A stretch of 64,000 nt of DNA from Alcanivorax sp. (GCA_022449455.1 JAKUPL010000022.1:1-64000), one strand, 5' to 3'. Positions 26,764 through 36,407 are shown, numbered from the stretch's first letter. The notes: generated by a model not told the origin, from the letters alone. A program made the numbers and translations.

Positions 26764-26786
26764 ACTGATTTCTTTTGGAAATCAGT
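26764..26786 (-). promoter_or_regulatory. Perfect stem-loop in the acnB leader
   Basis: A 9-bp perfect inverted repeat (26764-26772 with 26778-26786) with a 5-base loop lies 22 bases before the acnB start codon and inside the predicted transcript. The stem is AT-rich and no U-tract follows, so it is not a standard terminator. It could be an mRNA-binding target or stability element. Confidence 0.5.
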
Positions 26787-26823
26787 TGGTTGGGGTGAGA
26801 CTGGGGGTTGGAATTGCGCGCGG

Positions 26824-26852
26824 AGTATAGCCGAAACGCCATCAACTGTTAA
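26824..26852 (-). promoter_or_regulatory. Sigma-70 promoter of acnB
   Basis: On the minus strand TTAACA (26852-26847), a 17-base spacer and TATACT (26829-26824) form a near-consensus promoter, starting transcription roughly 75 bases before the GTG. Confidence 0.65.
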
Positions 26853-26918
26853 ACGGAACCCGCCGTTCAGCCATTCATTCCGTGAATACTCGCAATCACT
26901 GCGGCTGTTGGCGGTGCG

Positions 26919-27821
26919 TCAGTAGGGGAGGCGGCCGCCGGGGGGCTGGCGGCGGAAGCGTTTATAGCTCCACAGATACTGAGCCGGCTGTTCGCGGATC
27001 AACGCCTCGATGGAGCGGTTCATGGTGGTCAGGGCATAGTCCAGGTCGTCGTCGTGGACCCCCGGGTCCGCCGGGCGCACGCGAATCTCGAAGCCCTGGC
27101 TGCCGGGCAGACGCCGGGCCCAGGCCATGAACACGCGGGCACCGGTCTGTTTGATCAGCTTGCAGCTCAGCGTGCCGGTGAAGGCCGGCTGCCCGAAGAA
27201 GGGCGCGAAACGGCCGCTGCGCCGGTCCGCCACCTGGTCGGGCAGGATCGCGGTGAGCGCCCCCTGACGCATGGCGCGCACCAGCCCGGCCACGCCCCGG
27301 GCGGTGGCCGGATACATGGTGGTGCCGAAATGCTCCCGGCCCTGCTTGATCAGTTGATCCAGCTCCGGCAGGCCGGACGGCGCGAACATGGCGTGCAGGC
27401 CGAACTCCCGGGCCAGCCAGAAGTTCAGCACCTCCCAGCAGCCCAGGTGCGGCGCCAGGATCAACACCGGCTCCCGGTTGGCCACCGCCTCGCGCAACGG
27501 CGCGTCGCCGTCCTCGGCCACCACCCGCGCCAGGCCGTCCTCCGGGCGGTGCCAGAAACGGGCGATCTCGAAGGTGTTCTTGACGCTTTCCACCAGCGAT
27601 TGCCGCGCCAGTCGTTCCGGCGCCGGCTGGTCCGGCAGGCACAGGGCCAGGTTGATGCGGGTAATGCGCCGCGATTCGGTCGGCAACGCCGCCAGCAGCC
27701 GCCCCAGGGCGGTGGCGATGGCGCGGTTCAGCCGGAACGGCAACAGGCCCAGCAGGCGCAGGGCGCCGGCGGCGGTGCGACCCTTCAGGGTCTGGATGGC
27801 GGGGTTGGTTCGTCTTCCCAT
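26919..27821 (-). CDS. Lipid A biosynthesis-type acyltransferase (LpxL/HtrB family)
   Basis: A 300-residue membrane-associated acyltransferase. The catalytic HX4E motif is H125-LGCW-E130 in LAPHLGCWE. Further family motifs are AILPDQVADRRSGRFAPFFGQPA and the C-terminal QYLWSYKRFR. It has a basic N-terminus and a hydrophobic segment (about residues 20-45) for inner-membrane contact. The family adds a secondary acyl chain from acyl-ACP to lipid A precursors, but some members act on ornithine lipids or other lysophospholipids, so the substrate is not fixed. The ATG at 27821 is followed directly by the conserved region. It is divergent to miaE. Confidence 0.88.
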   Translation of the reverse strand: MGRRTNPAIQTLKGRTAAGALRLLGLLPFRLNRAIATALGRLLAALPTESRRITRINLALCLPDQPAPERLARQSLVESVKNTFEIARFWHRPEDGLARVVAEDGDAPLREAVANREPVLILAPHLGCWEVLNFWLAREFGLHAMFAPSGLPELDQLIKQGREHFGTTMYPATARGVAGLVRAMRQGALTAILPDQVADRRSGRFAPFFGQPAFTGTLSCKLIKQTGARVFMAWARRLPGSQGFEIRVRPADPGVHDDDLDYALTTMNRSIEALIREQPAQYLWSYKRFRRQPPGGRLPY

Positions 27822-27915
27822 GGGGCGCGATTATAAGGGGTGGCGGGGAGAACGCCAGACGCCTGGCGTCTCTCGCCCATCACGCTAAAATGGCGCCGTT
27901 TCCCAAGAGGTGCCC

Positions 27916-28527
27916 ATGACCGACATCACCCCGTTGCGCGACTTTCTGCCGTGCCCGACCCCGGACGCCTGGATCGGCTGGGCGCTGGCGCACCCGCATA
28001 TCCTGCTGATCGACCACGCCCACTGCGAAAAGAAGGCCGCCTCCACCGCCCTGAACCTGATGTTCCGCTACGTGGATCGCCCGGAGCTGCTCGACAATCT
28101 GAGCCAACTGGCCCGGGAAGAACTGCTGCACTTCGAGCAGGTGGTGGGGATGATGCGCCAGCGCGGCATTACCTACGACCATCTGTCGCCGTCGCGCTAT
28201 GCCCAGGGCCTGCGCCGTCACGCGCGCACCTCGGAGCCGGGCCGGCTGGTGGACACGCTGATCATCGGCGCGTTGATCGAGGCGCGCTCCTGCGAGCGGT
28301 TCGCCGCGCTGGCGCCCCATGTGGACGAGGAACTGGGGCGCTACTACCGCTATTTATTGAAGAGTGAGTCGCGCCACTTTGAGGATTACCTGCGTTTGGC
28401 GCGGCTGTACGGGGACAGCCCCATCGATGAGCGGCTGGCGTTTTTCAAGGAGCAGGAGAGGGCGCTGATCGAGGAACCGGACCTGGAGTTCCGATTTCAT
28501 TCCGGCGTGCCGGCCATGTCCCCGTAG
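27916..28527 (+). CDS. miaE: tRNA-(ms2io6A)-hydroxylase MiaE
   Basis: A 203-residue non-heme diiron ferritin-like enzyme that hydroxylates the isopentenyl group of ms2i6A at position 37 of tRNAs reading U-starting codons. The diiron ligands lie in the E/H pattern DHAHCEKKAASTAL, REELLHFEQV, IEARSCERF and SESRHFEDYL. AGAGG 5 bases before the ATG at 27916 favours it over a GTG six bases upstream. The length is normal. The stop codon TAG sits in the left arm of an inverted repeat shared with the convergent lpxH stop. Confidence 0.93.
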   Translation: MTDITPLRDFLPCPTPDAWIGWALAHPHILLIDHAHCEKKAASTALNLMFRYVDRPELLDNLSQLAREELLHFEQVVGMMRQRGITYDHLSPSRYAQGLRRHARTSEPGRLVDTLIIGALIEARSCERFAALAPHVDEELGRYYRYLLKSESRHFEDYLRLARLYGDSPIDERLAFFKEQERALIEEPDLEFRFHSGVPAMSP

Positions 28528-28591
28528 GAGCGGCCGGGCGGCGCGCCGCTTCAGTCGCGATACCGCGATAAGGCGGCGGGCGGCTACGGGG
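28520..28591. terminator. Palindromic region holding both stop codons of miaE and lpxH
   Basis: CCCCGTAG (28520-28527) and CTACGGGG (28584-28591) are perfectly complementary 8-base arms, each including the TAG stop of one convergent gene. The region between contains further GC-rich palindromes (GCGGCGCGCCGC) and AGGAGCGG…CAGTCGCGATA, which resembles Pseudomonas REP sequences. It may act as a bidirectional terminator. Confidence 0.5.
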
Positions 28592-29324
28592 TCTCGCTGA
28601 TATCCCAGCTTTCCAGGCGGAGTCCCTGGCCGTCGGCGACGATCCACCAGCCCAGCTCACCCCAGTCGCCCAGCACCCAGCGCCGGCCGCCGGCGCCATC
28701 ACCCAGGTCCACGTCGTGCACCGCCGGGCGGTGGGTGTGGCCGTGGATCAGTTCGCGTACGCCGGCCTCGTTCATCACCCGCACCACCTCGGTGGGGGTC
28801 ACGTCCATGATGTTCTCGGCCTTGTTGGCGTTGTTGCTCTGGCTCTGCATGCGCATGCCCTGGGCCAGGGCGCGGCGCTCCTCCAACGGCTTGGCCAGCA
28901 TCATTTGCTGCCATTGGGGGTTGCGCGCCATGGCGCGGAACTGCTGGTAGGCCTGGTCCTCGGTGCACAGGCTGTCGCCGTGCATCAGCAGGGCGCGGGT
29001 GCCGTGCAGATCCACCACCGTGCCTTCGTCGAGCAGGGTGCCGCCACAGTCGGCGGCGAAACGCTCGCCGAGCAGGAAGTCCCGGTTGCCGTGCATGAAG
29101 AACAACTCGGAGCCGGCGTCGCTGAAGGCGCGGAAGGCGGCGATGGCCTGACGGTTGAAGTCACTGTCGTCGTCGTCGCCGATCCAGGCCTCGAAAAGAT
29201 CGCCCAGCACGTACAGGGCGCGGGCCCGACCGGCGTGGTCGGCCAGCAGGCGTTCCAGCGCCGCCAGGTGCTCGGGACGCACCGGGTCCAGATGCAGGTC
29301 GGAAATCAGCAGGCTGTAGCTCAT
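28584..29324 (-). CDS. lpxH: UDP-2,3-diacylglucosamine diphosphatase LpxH
   Basis: A 246-residue calcineurin-like metallophosphoesterase that makes lipid X in lipid A synthesis at the inner membrane. Metal motifs are SDLHLDP (D9, H11), GDLFEAW, GNRDFL, LLMHGDSL and HGHTHRP, in the family order. The length matches E. coli LpxH (240). It lies 19 bases downstream of ppiA and is the last gene of ppiB-ppiA-lpxH. The ppiB-lpxH pairing is also known in Pseudomonas and E. coli. Confidence 0.95.
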   Translation of the reverse strand: MSYSLLISDLHLDPVRPEHLAALERLLADHAGRARALYVLGDLFEAWIGDDDDSDFNRQAIAAFRAFSDAGSELFFMHGNRDFLLGERFAADCGGTLLDEGTVVDLHGTRALLMHGDSLCTEDQAYQQFRAMARNPQWQQMMLAKPLEERRALAQGMRMQSQSNNANKAENIMDVTPTEVVRVMNEAGVRELIHGHTHRPAVHDVDLGDGAGGRRWVLGDWGELGWWIVADGQGLRLESWDISETP

Positions 29325-29343
29325 GGCGGCTTTCCGTCTTCTC

Positions 29344-29934
29344 TTATTGCTCGTCGTTGGCGGCGTCCAGGCGGCGGGCCTTTTCGATCACCACCGGCGT
29401 GCGCGGCACGTCCCGGACCCGGGGGCCGCCGGCGATCTGGCCGCTGCCGGTGGGCACCGTGGCGATGCGTTCCACCGTGTCCATGCCTTCCACCACCTTG
29501 CCGAACACCGCGTACCCCCAGCCCCGGGGCGTCTTGTCGGCGTGGTCCAGGCTGCGGTTGCTGACCAGGTTGATGAAGAACTGGGCGGTGGCGGAGTGCG
29601 GGTCGCCGGTGCGCGCCATGGCGATGGTGCCGCGCTCGTTGCGCAGGCCGCTGTCCGCTTCATTCTTGATCGGCGCGCGGGTGTCCTTCTGTTTCAGGTC
29701 GGCGTCGAAGCCGCCGCCCTGGATCATGAAGCCGTTGATCACCCGGTGGAACACGGTGCCGTCGTAGAAGCCGTCGTCCACGTAGCGCAGGAAACTGGCC
29801 ACCGTGTCCGGGGCCGCCTTCGGGTACAGCTCCAGCACGATGTCGCCCTGGCTGGTGGTCAGCTCGACCCGCGGATTGGCGGCCAGCGCCAGGGCGGGCA
29901 ACAGCAGCAGGGCGGCGAGCAGCGCCCGGCTCAT
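29344..29934 (-). CDS. ppiA: Periplasmic cyclophilin-type peptidyl-prolyl isomerase
   Basis: A 196-residue protein with a Sec signal peptide ([14 protein letters not shown], cleavage likely after residue 18). The cyclophilin core follows: [15 protein letters not shown], the catalytic Arg in FHRV, and AQFFINLV. It catalyses cis-trans isomerisation of prolyl bonds during folding in the periplasm. The core is very similar to the ppiB product upstream (for example TVFHRVI and FMIQGGGF in both), so the two are likely duplicates. The start overlaps the ppiB stop as ATGA. Confidence 0.92.
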   Translation of the reverse strand: MSRALLAALLLLPALALAANPRVELTTSQGDIVLELYPKAAPDTVASFLRYVDDGFYDGTVFHRVINGFMIQGGGFDADLKQKDTRAPIKNEADSGLRNERGTIAMARTGDPHSATAQFFINLVSNRSLDHADKTPRGWGYAVFGKVVEGMDTVERIATVPTGSGQIAGGPRVRDVPRTPVVIEKARRLDAANDEQ

Positions 29935-30428
29935 TCCTCAATGACCTCGGCGGACTCGATGATCACGTCCTCGCGGGGCACGTCCTGGTGGAAGCCCTTG
30001 TTGCCGGTCGCCACGGCCTTGATGCGGTTGACCGTTTCCATGCCCTCGACCACCTTGCCGAACACGGCGTAGCCCCAGCCGTCCGGGGAGCGGGCCTTGT
30101 CCAGGAAGTGGTTGTCGGCCACGTTGATGAAGAACTGGGCGCTGGCGGAGTGCGGATCGCTGGTGCGCGCCATGGCGATGGTGCCCACTTCGTTGGAGAG
30201 GCCGTTGGCCGCTTCGTTCTCGATCGGCGCGCGGGTGGGCTTCTGTTCCATGTCCGGGGTGAAACCGCCACCCTGGATCATGAAATTGCTGATCACACGG
30301 TGGAACACGGTGCCGTCGTAATGGCCGTCCTTGACGTACTGGACGAAGTTGTCCGTGGTGTTCGGCGCGCGCTCGGCGTCCAGTTCCAGCAGGATCTTTC
30401 CGTAGGTGGTGGTCAACAGCACTTTCAT
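29931..30428 (-). CDS. ppiB: Cytoplasmic cyclophilin-type peptidyl-prolyl isomerase
   Basis: A 165-residue cyclophilin without a signal peptide. The core runs from [15 protein letters not shown] through [15 protein letters not shown] and [10 protein letters not shown] to the end, with the catalytic Arg in FHRV. The length equals E. coli PpiB (164). The ATG at 30428 begins the usual MKVLL; the longer upstream frame overlaps the glnS promoter and is rejected. It is first in the ppiB-ppiA-lpxH operon and divergent to glnS. Confidence 0.93.
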   Translation of the reverse strand: MKVLLTTTYGKILLELDAERAPNTTDNFVQYVKDGHYDGTVFHRVISNFMIQGGGFTPDMEQKPTRAPIENEAANGLSNEVGTIAMARTSDPHSASAQFFINVADNHFLDKARSPDGWGYAVFGKVVEGMETVNRIKAVATGNKGFHQDVPREDVIIESAEVIEE

Positions 30429-30452
30429 GGGGTCTCCGGGTCCGGGGAGTCT

Positions 30453-30480
30453 TTGACTGTGGGGGGGCGCACTGTACACT
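30453..30480 (+). promoter_or_regulatory. Sigma-70 promoter of glnS
   Basis: TTGACT (30453-30458), a 16-base spacer and TACACT (30475-30480) lie 33 bases before the glnS start codon. Confidence 0.55.
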
Positions 30481-30513
30481 AGCGCACCCCGGATTTCAGC
30501 CGCAGGCGGCTCA

Positions 30514-32196
30514 ATGAGTGAAGTAAAAGCGCCCAGCAATTTTATCAGACAGATCATCGATCGTGACCTGTCGGAAGGAAAAAACGACGGCCGGGTGGTG
30601 ACCCGGTTCCCGCCGGAGCCCAATGGCTATTTGCATATCGGTCACGCCAAGTCCATCTGCCTGAATTTCGGTATCGCCGACAGCTACGGGGGCGCCTGCC
30701 ACCTGCGCTTCGACGACACCAATCCGGAGAAGGAAGAAGACCAGTACATCCGCTCGATTCAGCGCGATGTGGAATGGCTGGGGTTCGAGTGGGTCGGGCC
30801 GGTGCGTTTCGCCAGCGGCTATTTCGACCAGTTGCACGACTTCGCGCTGCAGCTGATCGACAAAGGGCTGGCCTACGTGGACACCCAATCGCCGGAGAAA
30901 ATCGCCGAAATGCGCGGTAACTTCACCACGCCCGGCCAGGACAGCCCCCATCGGGACCGGTCGGCGGAGGAGAACCGGGCGCTGTTCGCGCGCATGCGCG
31001 CCGGCGAGTTCGACGAGGGCGAGGCGGTGCTGCGCGCGCGCATCGATATGCAGAGCCCGAACCTGAATCTGCGCGACCCGATCCTCTATCGGATACGCAA
31101 AAAGGCGCATCACCAGACCGGGGAGAAGTGGGTCATCTACCCGATGTACGATTTCACGCACCCGCTGTCCGATGCCCTGGAAGGCATCACCCACAGTCTG
31201 TGTACCCTGGAGTTCGAGGATCACCGGCCGCTCTACGACTGGCTGATCGACAACCTGGACGTACCGGCGCGGCCACGCCAGTACGAGTTCGCCCGGCTCA
31301 ACCTGAATTTCACCGTCACCAGCAAGCGCCGCCTGAAGCTGCTGGTGGACGAGGGCCATGTGGACGGCTGGGACGATCCGCGCATGCCGACCCTGAGCGG
31401 CCTGCGCCGGCGCGGCTACACGCCGGCGGCGATCCGTAATTTCTGCGAGGCGCTCGGCGTCAGCCGGGCCGACTCGGTGATCGATATGAGCGTGCTGGAA
31501 GAAGCGGTGCGTGACGATCTCAACCAGCACGCCCCGCGCGCCTTCTGCGTGCTCAACCCGCTCAAACTGGTGATCGAGAACTGGCCGGAGGGCCACGAAG
31601 AGACCCTGGTGGCGCCCGTGCATCCGCAGAACGAGGCCATGGGCAGCCGCGAGATGCCGCTGACCCGCGAGGTCTACATCGACCGGGAGGACTTCCGCGA
31701 GGAGGCCAACAAGAAATACAAGCGGCTGGTGCTCGGTGACCGGGTGCGGCTGCGCTACGGTTATGTGGTGCGCGCCGAATCCGTGGTCCGCGACGACGCC
31801 GGCGACATCGTCGAGATCCGCTGCAGCTACGACCCGGACACCCTGGGCAAGAACCCGGAGAACGACGAAGGGCAGGGCAAACTGCGCGGCGTCATTCACT
31901 GGGTCAGCGCCGACCGCGGCGTGCCCTGTGAGGTGCGCCTCTACGACCGGCTGTTCCAGGTCGCCAACCCGACGAAAGTGGCGGAAGGGGAGTCCTTCCT
32001 CGACCACCTCAATCCGGAATCCCTGCGTGTTCAGAGCGGCTGCGTGGTGGAGCCCGGCGCGGCCGGCGCCGTCGCCGAGACCCGCTTCCAGTTCGAGCGC
32101 GAGGGCTACTTCAGCGTGGACCGGGACAGCACCGCCGCCAAGCCGGTGTTCAACCGTACCGTGGGTCTGCGGGAATCTTGGCCCCGGGAAGCCTGA
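30514..32196 (+). CDS. glnS: Glutaminyl-tRNA synthetase
   Basis: A 560-residue class I aminoacyl-tRNA synthetase that charges tRNA-Gln. The HIGH motif is in [15 protein letters not shown] (about residues 35-48). The KMSKS-like loop is [10 protein letters not shown] (about 268-277). The C-terminal beta-barrel anticodon domain covers about 340-555. The presence of glnS means that the organism charges Gln directly, as usual in gammaproteobacteria. The ATG at 30514 matches the family start. The downstream FUSC gene overlaps its last 19 bases. Confidence 0.97.
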   Translation: MSEVKAPSNFIRQIIDRDLSEGKNDGRVVTRFPPEPNGYLHIGHAKSICLNFGIADSYGGACHLRFDDTNPEKEEDQYIRSIQRDVEWLGFEWVGPVRFASGYFDQLHDFALQLIDKGLAYVDTQSPEKIAEMRGNFTTPGQDSPHRDRSAEENRALFARMRAGEFDEGEAVLRARIDMQSPNLNLRDPILYRIRKKAHHQTGEKWVIYPMYDFTHPLSDALEGITHSLCTLEFEDHRPLYDWLIDNLDVPARPRQYEFARLNLNFTVTSKRRLKLLVDEGHVDGWDDPRMPTLSGLRRRGYTPAAIRNFCEALGVSRADSVIDMSVLEEAVRDDLNQHAPRAFCVLNPLKLVIENWPEGHEETLVAPVHPQNEAMGSREMPLTREVYIDREDFREEANKKYKRLVLGDRVRLRYGYVVRAESVVRDDAGDIVEIRCSYDPDTLGKNPENDEGQGKLRGVIHWVSADRGVPCEVRLYDRLFQVANPTKVAEGESFLDHLNPESLRVQSGCVVEPGAAGAVAETRFQFEREGYFSVDRDSTAAKPVFNRTVGLRESWPREA

Positions 32197-34283
32197 TCCC
32201 GGCCTTTGTGCGCCAGGCCGGCGCGCGGGAGTGGCAGTTCAGTCTGCGCACCTTCGCGGCCGGCATGCTGGCGCTGTATATCGCCCTGGCGCTGGGCCTG
32301 GACGAGCCCAAATGGTCCCTGATGACGGTCTACATCGTCGCCCAGCCGCTGGGCGGCATGGCCGTGGCCAAGGGCATCTACCGGCTGCTCGGTACCCTCG
32401 GCGGGGCTCTGGTGGCCACCTTGCTGGTGGGCGCCCTCAACAGCCAGCCAACCCTGTTTTTCGTCGCCCTGGTGGTGTGGCTGGGCCTGTGTACCTTCGC
32501 CGCCAGCCTGCTGCGTAACTTCCGCGCCTATGCCTTCGTACTGGCCGGCTACAGCGCGCTGATCGTTGGCGTGCCGGCGGTACTGGCGCCGGATCAGACT
32601 TTTTCGCTGGCGGTGGCCCGGGTCACCGAGATCGGCCTGGGCATCGTCTGTGTCAGCCTGCTCAGCGTGCTGGTGTGGCCGCGCTCCGCCGGCGGCGCCT
32701 ATCTGCAGAGCAGCCGCACCCAACTGATCGCCCTGATCCGGCTGGTGGCCGACACCGCCGCCGGTGAGCTGGACCGGGATCAATTGCGGGCCCGCCGGCA
32801 GGCCCTGATCACCGACGGCATGGCGCTGGAGAACCTGCGCGAGCACGCCCTGTTCGATTCCCCGCGACTGCGCAACCGCGCCGGCCTGTGCCGCCGCCTG
32901 GGCCATGAGATGTTGGCGATGATCTCCTCGGTGGGGCCGCTGCACGCCTACGTGAACCGCTACGCGGAACGGCACCACCATCCCCTGGTCACCGCGCTGC
33001 TGGCGGACATCGCCGCCCTCGATCCGGAGGCGCCGCCGGAGGCCCTGCGCGACACCCTGCATGGCCTGTACGTGCGCGCCCGGACCCTGGCCCGGGAATT
33101 GCGCGGCGGCCAGCGGGACGACAACGACGAGCGCTTCTATTCCCTGCAACTGGCGCTGGAGCACAGTGCCGAGCTGTGCGACCGGCTGCGCTCCAGCGTG
33201 GCGCTGTTCGCCATGCTCACCGACCGGGCGCCGCTGGTGCAGTGGCGGGGCGGCACCTCGCGGCCCCACCTGGACCCGTCCCAGGCCGGGCGCAACGGTG
33301 TGCGCGCCGCCCTGGCGCTGAGCGGCGCCCTGGCGTTCTGGTACTGGAGCGCCTCGCCTCAGGGCGCCGGCGTGGCGATCCAGGTGGGGGTGATCTGCGC
33401 GCTGTTCGCCACCCGCGACAATCCGCTGGCGGCGGTGCGCGGCTTTATCAAGGGGGCCGCCCTGGCGGCGGCGCTGGCCACGTTGTACCGGCTGGTGTTG
33501 TTGCCCGGCAGTGATGGTTTCGCGGAGCTGGTGCTCTGGCTGGCGCCGGTCTATGTGCTGGCCGGGCTGGCCATGGCGCGACCGGCCACGGCGGGCATCG
33601 GTATCCCGGTGACGATCTTCTTCCCGCTGTTGCTGGACCTGTCGCCGCTGCAGAATTTCGACGCCCTGCCGCTGTTCAACAATGTGCTGTCCCTGGGGCT
33701 GGGCATGGCCCTGGCGGTGCTGGCGTTCATGTTGGTGTGGCCCGGGGACACACCGGCGGAGGCGCGGCAGCGCCTGTGCCGGGATCTGTGCCGCACCCTG
33801 GGGCGCTGGCCGATCCGCCGGCGCTGGCCGCGCCACCGCCTGGAGCGCCAGCTCTACGACCGCATCGGCCTGTTGCTGCCGAATCTGGATCCCAACGACC
33901 CTCGGGACGGCGACCTGCTGCGCGGCGCCCTGGCGGCGGTCACCCTGGGGCTCGGCCTGCTGTATCTGAACATGCTTTGCCGGCGCGGGTTGCCCGGGGA
34001 CGAAAAGCTGGCGATCACCCGGCTGATCCGCGACACCCAGCGGGTACTGCGCGATGGGGACGAAGACCGCTGGCTGGCGCTCACCGCCCAGGCGGACACG
34101 GTGCTGCGCCGCTGCCAACGCGCCTACGGCCCGGACCTGGACCCGGGCGAGCGCCGCCGGCTGGTGCGCTCGGTTGTGCGCTTGCGCCTGCAGATCAGTA
34201 TTATCCGTCGCTATGCCGGCTTCTTTCTGGCCGGCTCCGCGGACCGGCCCTGGCGGGGCCTGAGGAACCAGGATGTTGTATGA
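32178..34283 (+). CDS. FUSC-family membrane protein, AaeB-type efflux component
   Basis: A 701-residue protein with two membrane blocks of about five to six helices (about residues 20-170 and 370-530), each followed by a long cytoplasmic domain rich in Arg and Leu. This is the fusaric-acid-resistance/AaeB architecture. AaeB exports aromatic carboxylic acids together with AaeA. The start assigned is TTG at 32178, inside the 3' end of glnS, with GGGAA seven bases upstream; a GTG a few codons later is possible. It is the first gene of a trio with a DUF1656 protein and an HlyD-type protein. The substrate is unknown. Confidence 0.85.
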   Translation: MAPGSLIPAFVRQAGAREWQFSLRTFAAGMLALYIALALGLDEPKWSLMTVYIVAQPLGGMAVAKGIYRLLGTLGGALVATLLVGALNSQPTLFFVALVVWLGLCTFAASLLRNFRAYAFVLAGYSALIVGVPAVLAPDQTFSLAVARVTEIGLGIVCVSLLSVLVWPRSAGGAYLQSSRTQLIALIRLVADTAAGELDRDQLRARRQALITDGMALENLREHALFDSPRLRNRAGLCRRLGHEMLAMISSVGPLHAYVNRYAERHHHPLVTALLADIAALDPEAPPEALRDTLHGLYVRARTLARELRGGQRDDNDERFYSLQLALEHSAELCDRLRSSVALFAMLTDRAPLVQWRGGTSRPHLDPSQAGRNGVRAALALSGALAFWYWSASPQGAGVAIQVGVICALFATRDNPLAAVRGFIKGAALAAALATLYRLVLLPGSDGFAELVLWLAPVYVLAGLAMARPATAGIGIPVTIFFPLLLDLSPLQNFDALPLFNNVLSLGLGMALAVLAFMLVWPGDTPAEARQRLCRDLCRTLGRWPIRRRWPRHRLERQLYDRIGLLLPNLDPNDPRDGDLLRGALAAVTLGLGLLYLNMLCRRGLPGDEKLAITRLIRDTQRVLRDGDEDRWLALTAQADTVLRRCQRAYGPDLDPGERRRLVRSVVRLRLQISIIRRYAGFFLAGSADRPWRGLRNQDVV

Positions 34284-34500
34284 AATCGATCTGGGCGGCG
34301 TGCTGCTGCCGCCCCTGTTGCCGGTGCTGGTGCTGGCACTGCTGCTGTTCTGGCCGGTCAACCGGCTGATCGGGCGGGTCGACGGCTATCGTTGGTTCTG
34401 GCATCCGGCCCTGGCCGGTCTGTGCGTGTTCCTGGTGCTGTGCGCGGTGACGCTGGCGCTGTTTATGTTCGGGAGTGCTTTACTGTGGGAAGGGTCTTGA
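34273..34500 (+). CDS. DUF1656 small membrane protein (AaeX-like)
   Basis: A 75-residue protein with two membrane helices (about residues 10-32 and 45-70) and the family start [14 protein letters not shown]. Such proteins lie between the FUSC and HlyD genes of aromatic-acid or fusaric-acid efflux operons; their exact role is not known. It overlaps the end of the FUSC gene by 11 bases. Its stop codon is part of an imperfect 16-base tandem duplication. Confidence 0.85.
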   Translation: MLYEIDLGGVLLPPLLPVLVLALLLFWPVNRLIGRVDGYRWFWHPALAGLCVFLVLCAVTLALFMFGSALLWEGS

Positions 34501-34518
34501 CGGTGGGAAAGGTCTTGA
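34485..34518 (+). repeat. Tandem 16-base duplication at the end of the DUF1656 gene
   Basis: GTGGGAAGGGTCTTGA (34485-34500) is repeated with one change as GTGGGAAAGGTCTTGA (34503-34518). The first copy includes the TGA stop of the DUF1656 gene; the second ends just before the AAGGGAG Shine-Dalgarno of the next gene. Confidence 0.7.
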
Positions 34519-34533
34519 TAAGGGAGCGCGCGC

Positions 34534-35403
34534 ATGTCTGAACGCCGCCCGGGCCGCTGGCGTGCCCTGCTGATGACCGGCGCGTTGGTGCTGGTCGCCG
34601 CCATCGCCGTCTGGTTTCTGTGGTTTCACTACGTGCATCAGCTGTGGACCCGGGACGCCCGGGTGCGGGCGGCGGTGATCCAGGTGGCGCCGGACGTGTC
34701 CGGCCGCATTACCGCCATGGCGGTGACCGACAACAGCCGGTTGGAGGAGGGCGACGCGCTGTTCAGCGTGGACCCGCGCCGCTATCGCCTGGCGGTGGCC
34801 CGGGCCGAGGCGGAATTGGCCCACCGCCGCCAGGAACTGGCCCTGCGTGACGACGAGGCGGGCCGCCGCAAACGGCTGGGCCGGGCGGTGTCGGCGGAGG
34901 AGCGGGAGTCCGCCACCCGGCTGGCGGAAGTGGCGAGGGCGGATCTGCACGCCGCGGAGGCGGCGCTCAAGGAGGCGCAGCTGGACCTGCAGCGCGCCGA
35001 AGTGACCGCGCCGGCGGCCGGCTTCGTCACCCATCTGCTGGCCCATGCCGGCGATTACGCCCGCGCCGGCGAGCCGGTACTGACGCTGGTGGACGGCGAT
35101 TCGTTCTGGATCGAAGCCTATTTCCGGGAGACCCAGGTACACCGGCTCAGGACCGGCGACCCGGCACGGGTCCGGTTGTTGGGCAGCGAGCGCACCCTGA
35201 GCGGGCGGGTGGCCGGTATCGCCCGGGGCATCGCCAATCCCAATGCCGCGTCCGGCACCGACCAGGGCCTGCCGCCGGTGTCGCCCACCTTCGAATGGGT
35301 GCGTCTGGCCCAGCGCATCCCGGTGCGCATCGAATTGGATGAGGTGCCCGAGGATCTCACGCTGGTGGCCGGCATGACCGCCAGCGTGTCGATCGGCGAG
35401 TAG
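34534..35403 (+). CDS. HlyD-family periplasmic adaptor (AaeA/EmrA-like)
   Basis: A 289-residue membrane-fusion protein. One N-terminal anchor (LLMTGALVLVAAIAVWFLWF) precedes a lipoyl/barrel-sandwich half (about 45-75), an alpha-hairpin (about 85-160, Ala/Glu/Arg-rich coiled coil), the second lipoyl half (EVTAPAAGFVTHLL) and a beta-barrel (WIEAYFRETQVHRLRTGD). It would couple the FUSC transporter to the periplasm or an outer-membrane channel. AAGGGAG at 34520-34526 supports the ATG at 34534. It completes the three-gene efflux operon. Confidence 0.9.
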   Translation: MSERRPGRWRALLMTGALVLVAAIAVWFLWFHYVHQLWTRDARVRAAVIQVAPDVSGRITAMAVTDNSRLEEGDALFSVDPRRYRLAVARAEAELAHRRQELALRDDEAGRRKRLGRAVSAEERESATRLAEVARADLHAAEAALKEAQLDLQRAEVTAPAAGFVTHLLAHAGDYARAGEPVLTLVDGDSFWIEAYFRETQVHRLRTGDPARVRLLGSERTLSGRVAGIARGIANPNAASGTDQGLPPVSPTFEWVRLAQRIPVRIELDEVPEDLTLVAGMTASVSIGE

Positions 35404-35408
35404 GGCGG

Positions 35409-36254
35409 TCAGGCGAGGGCTTTTTCCGCCGCTTCCAGGGTCTGGAAGATCAGCGTATTGATGGTCATCGGGCCGACCCCGCCGGGCACCGGCGTGTAGG
35501 CGGCCACCCGCCCGGTGAGCGGGCCCAGTTCGATGTCGCCACACTTCTCCGGGTGGAAGCCGGCGTCCACCACCACGGCGCCGTCCTTGATCCATTCCGC
35601 CTGGATGAACTCCGGCTTGCCCACCGCGCCCACCACGATGTCCGCCTGGCGCACCAGCGCCGGCAGGTCCCGGGTGCGGCTGTGGCAGATGGTCACGGTG
35701 GCGTTGGCGCCGAGCAGCATCATCGCCATGGGCTTGCCAAGAATGGCGCTGCGACCCACCACCACCGCGTGTTTGCCCTCCATGGGCACCTGATAATGTT
35801 CCAGCAGCCGCATGATGCCCTTGGGCGTGGCGCTGCCGTAGGCGGCTTCGTCCATCGCCATGCGGCCGAAGCCCAGGCAGGTGACGCCGTCCACGTCCTT
35901 GTCCAGGCGAATGGCGTCGAAGCAGCGGCGCTCGTCGATCTGCGCCGGTACCGGGTGCTGCAGCAGAATGCCGTGCACGTCCGGGTTGTCGTTCAGTTCG
36001 TCGATGCGCGCCAGCAACTGCTCGGTGGTGGTGTCCACCGGCAGCTCCACGGCCAGGGAGTCCATGCCCACTCGCCGGCAGGCGTTGCCCTTCATCTTTA
36101 CATAGGTGGCGGAGGCCGGATCGGCTCCCACCAGAATGGTGGCGAGAATGGGGGTGCGCCCCCCGGCCTTGGCTTTCAGGGCCTCCACGCGGCCGCGCAT
36201 CTCTTCCTCGAAATGCTGCGCCAGCGCCTTGCCATCCAGAATCTGCGCGCTCAT
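35409..36254 (-). CDS. folD: Bifunctional methylenetetrahydrofolate dehydrogenase/cyclohydrolase FolD
   Basis: A 281-residue cytoplasmic enzyme of one-carbon metabolism that interconverts 5,10-methylene-, methenyl- and 10-formyl-THF with NADP. The catalytic Lys is in [13 protein letters not shown] (about residue 55), the family motif [13 protein letters not shown] follows, and [15 protein letters not shown] and [14 protein letters not shown] are the cofactor-side signatures. The ATG at 36254 begins the usual MSAQILDGK. It is convergent with the efflux operon, 5 bases apart. Confidence 0.96.
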   Translation of the reverse strand: MSAQILDGKALAQHFEEEMRGRVEALKAKAGGRTPILATILVGADPASATYVKMKGNACRRVGMDSLAVELPVDTTTEQLLARIDELNDNPDVHGILLQHPVPAQIDERRCFDAIRLDKDVDGVTCLGFGRMAMDEAAYGSATPKGIMRLLEHYQVPMEGKHAVVVGRSAILGKPMAMMLLGANATVTICHSRTRDLPALVRQADIVVGAVGKPEFIQAEWIKDGAVVVDAGFHPEKCGDIELGPLTGRVAAYTPVPGGVGPMTINTLIFQTLEAAEKALA

Positions 36255-36378
36255 CGGTTCTCTCTGTCTGTCGGGTCCAGGAAGGAGCGCGGATTCTCGC
36301 ACGGGCGCCCGGTCCGGGCAAAGCGCGGGCCGGCTGGCGAATATTCCAGCGAACGGCACGCGCCGGGGCGGGGCGTCG

Positions 36379-36407
36379 TTGACGGTCCCGGGGGGCGCGG
36401 GTATTAT
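36379..36407 (+). promoter_or_regulatory. Sigma-70 promoter of the tRNA-Pro/Arg/His operon
   Basis: TTGACG (36379-36384), a 17-base spacer and TATTAT (36402-36407) lie 23 bases before tRNA-Pro. The bases after the -10 (GCCGCCTCGCTCG) are GC-rich, consistent with a stringent discriminator, as usual for tRNA operons. Confidence 0.7.

Noticed and set aside
29344-30428. Two adjacent cyclophilin genes considered as a split or frameshifted single gene
   Set aside because: Each has a full catalytic core and its own start; one has a signal peptide and the other does not.
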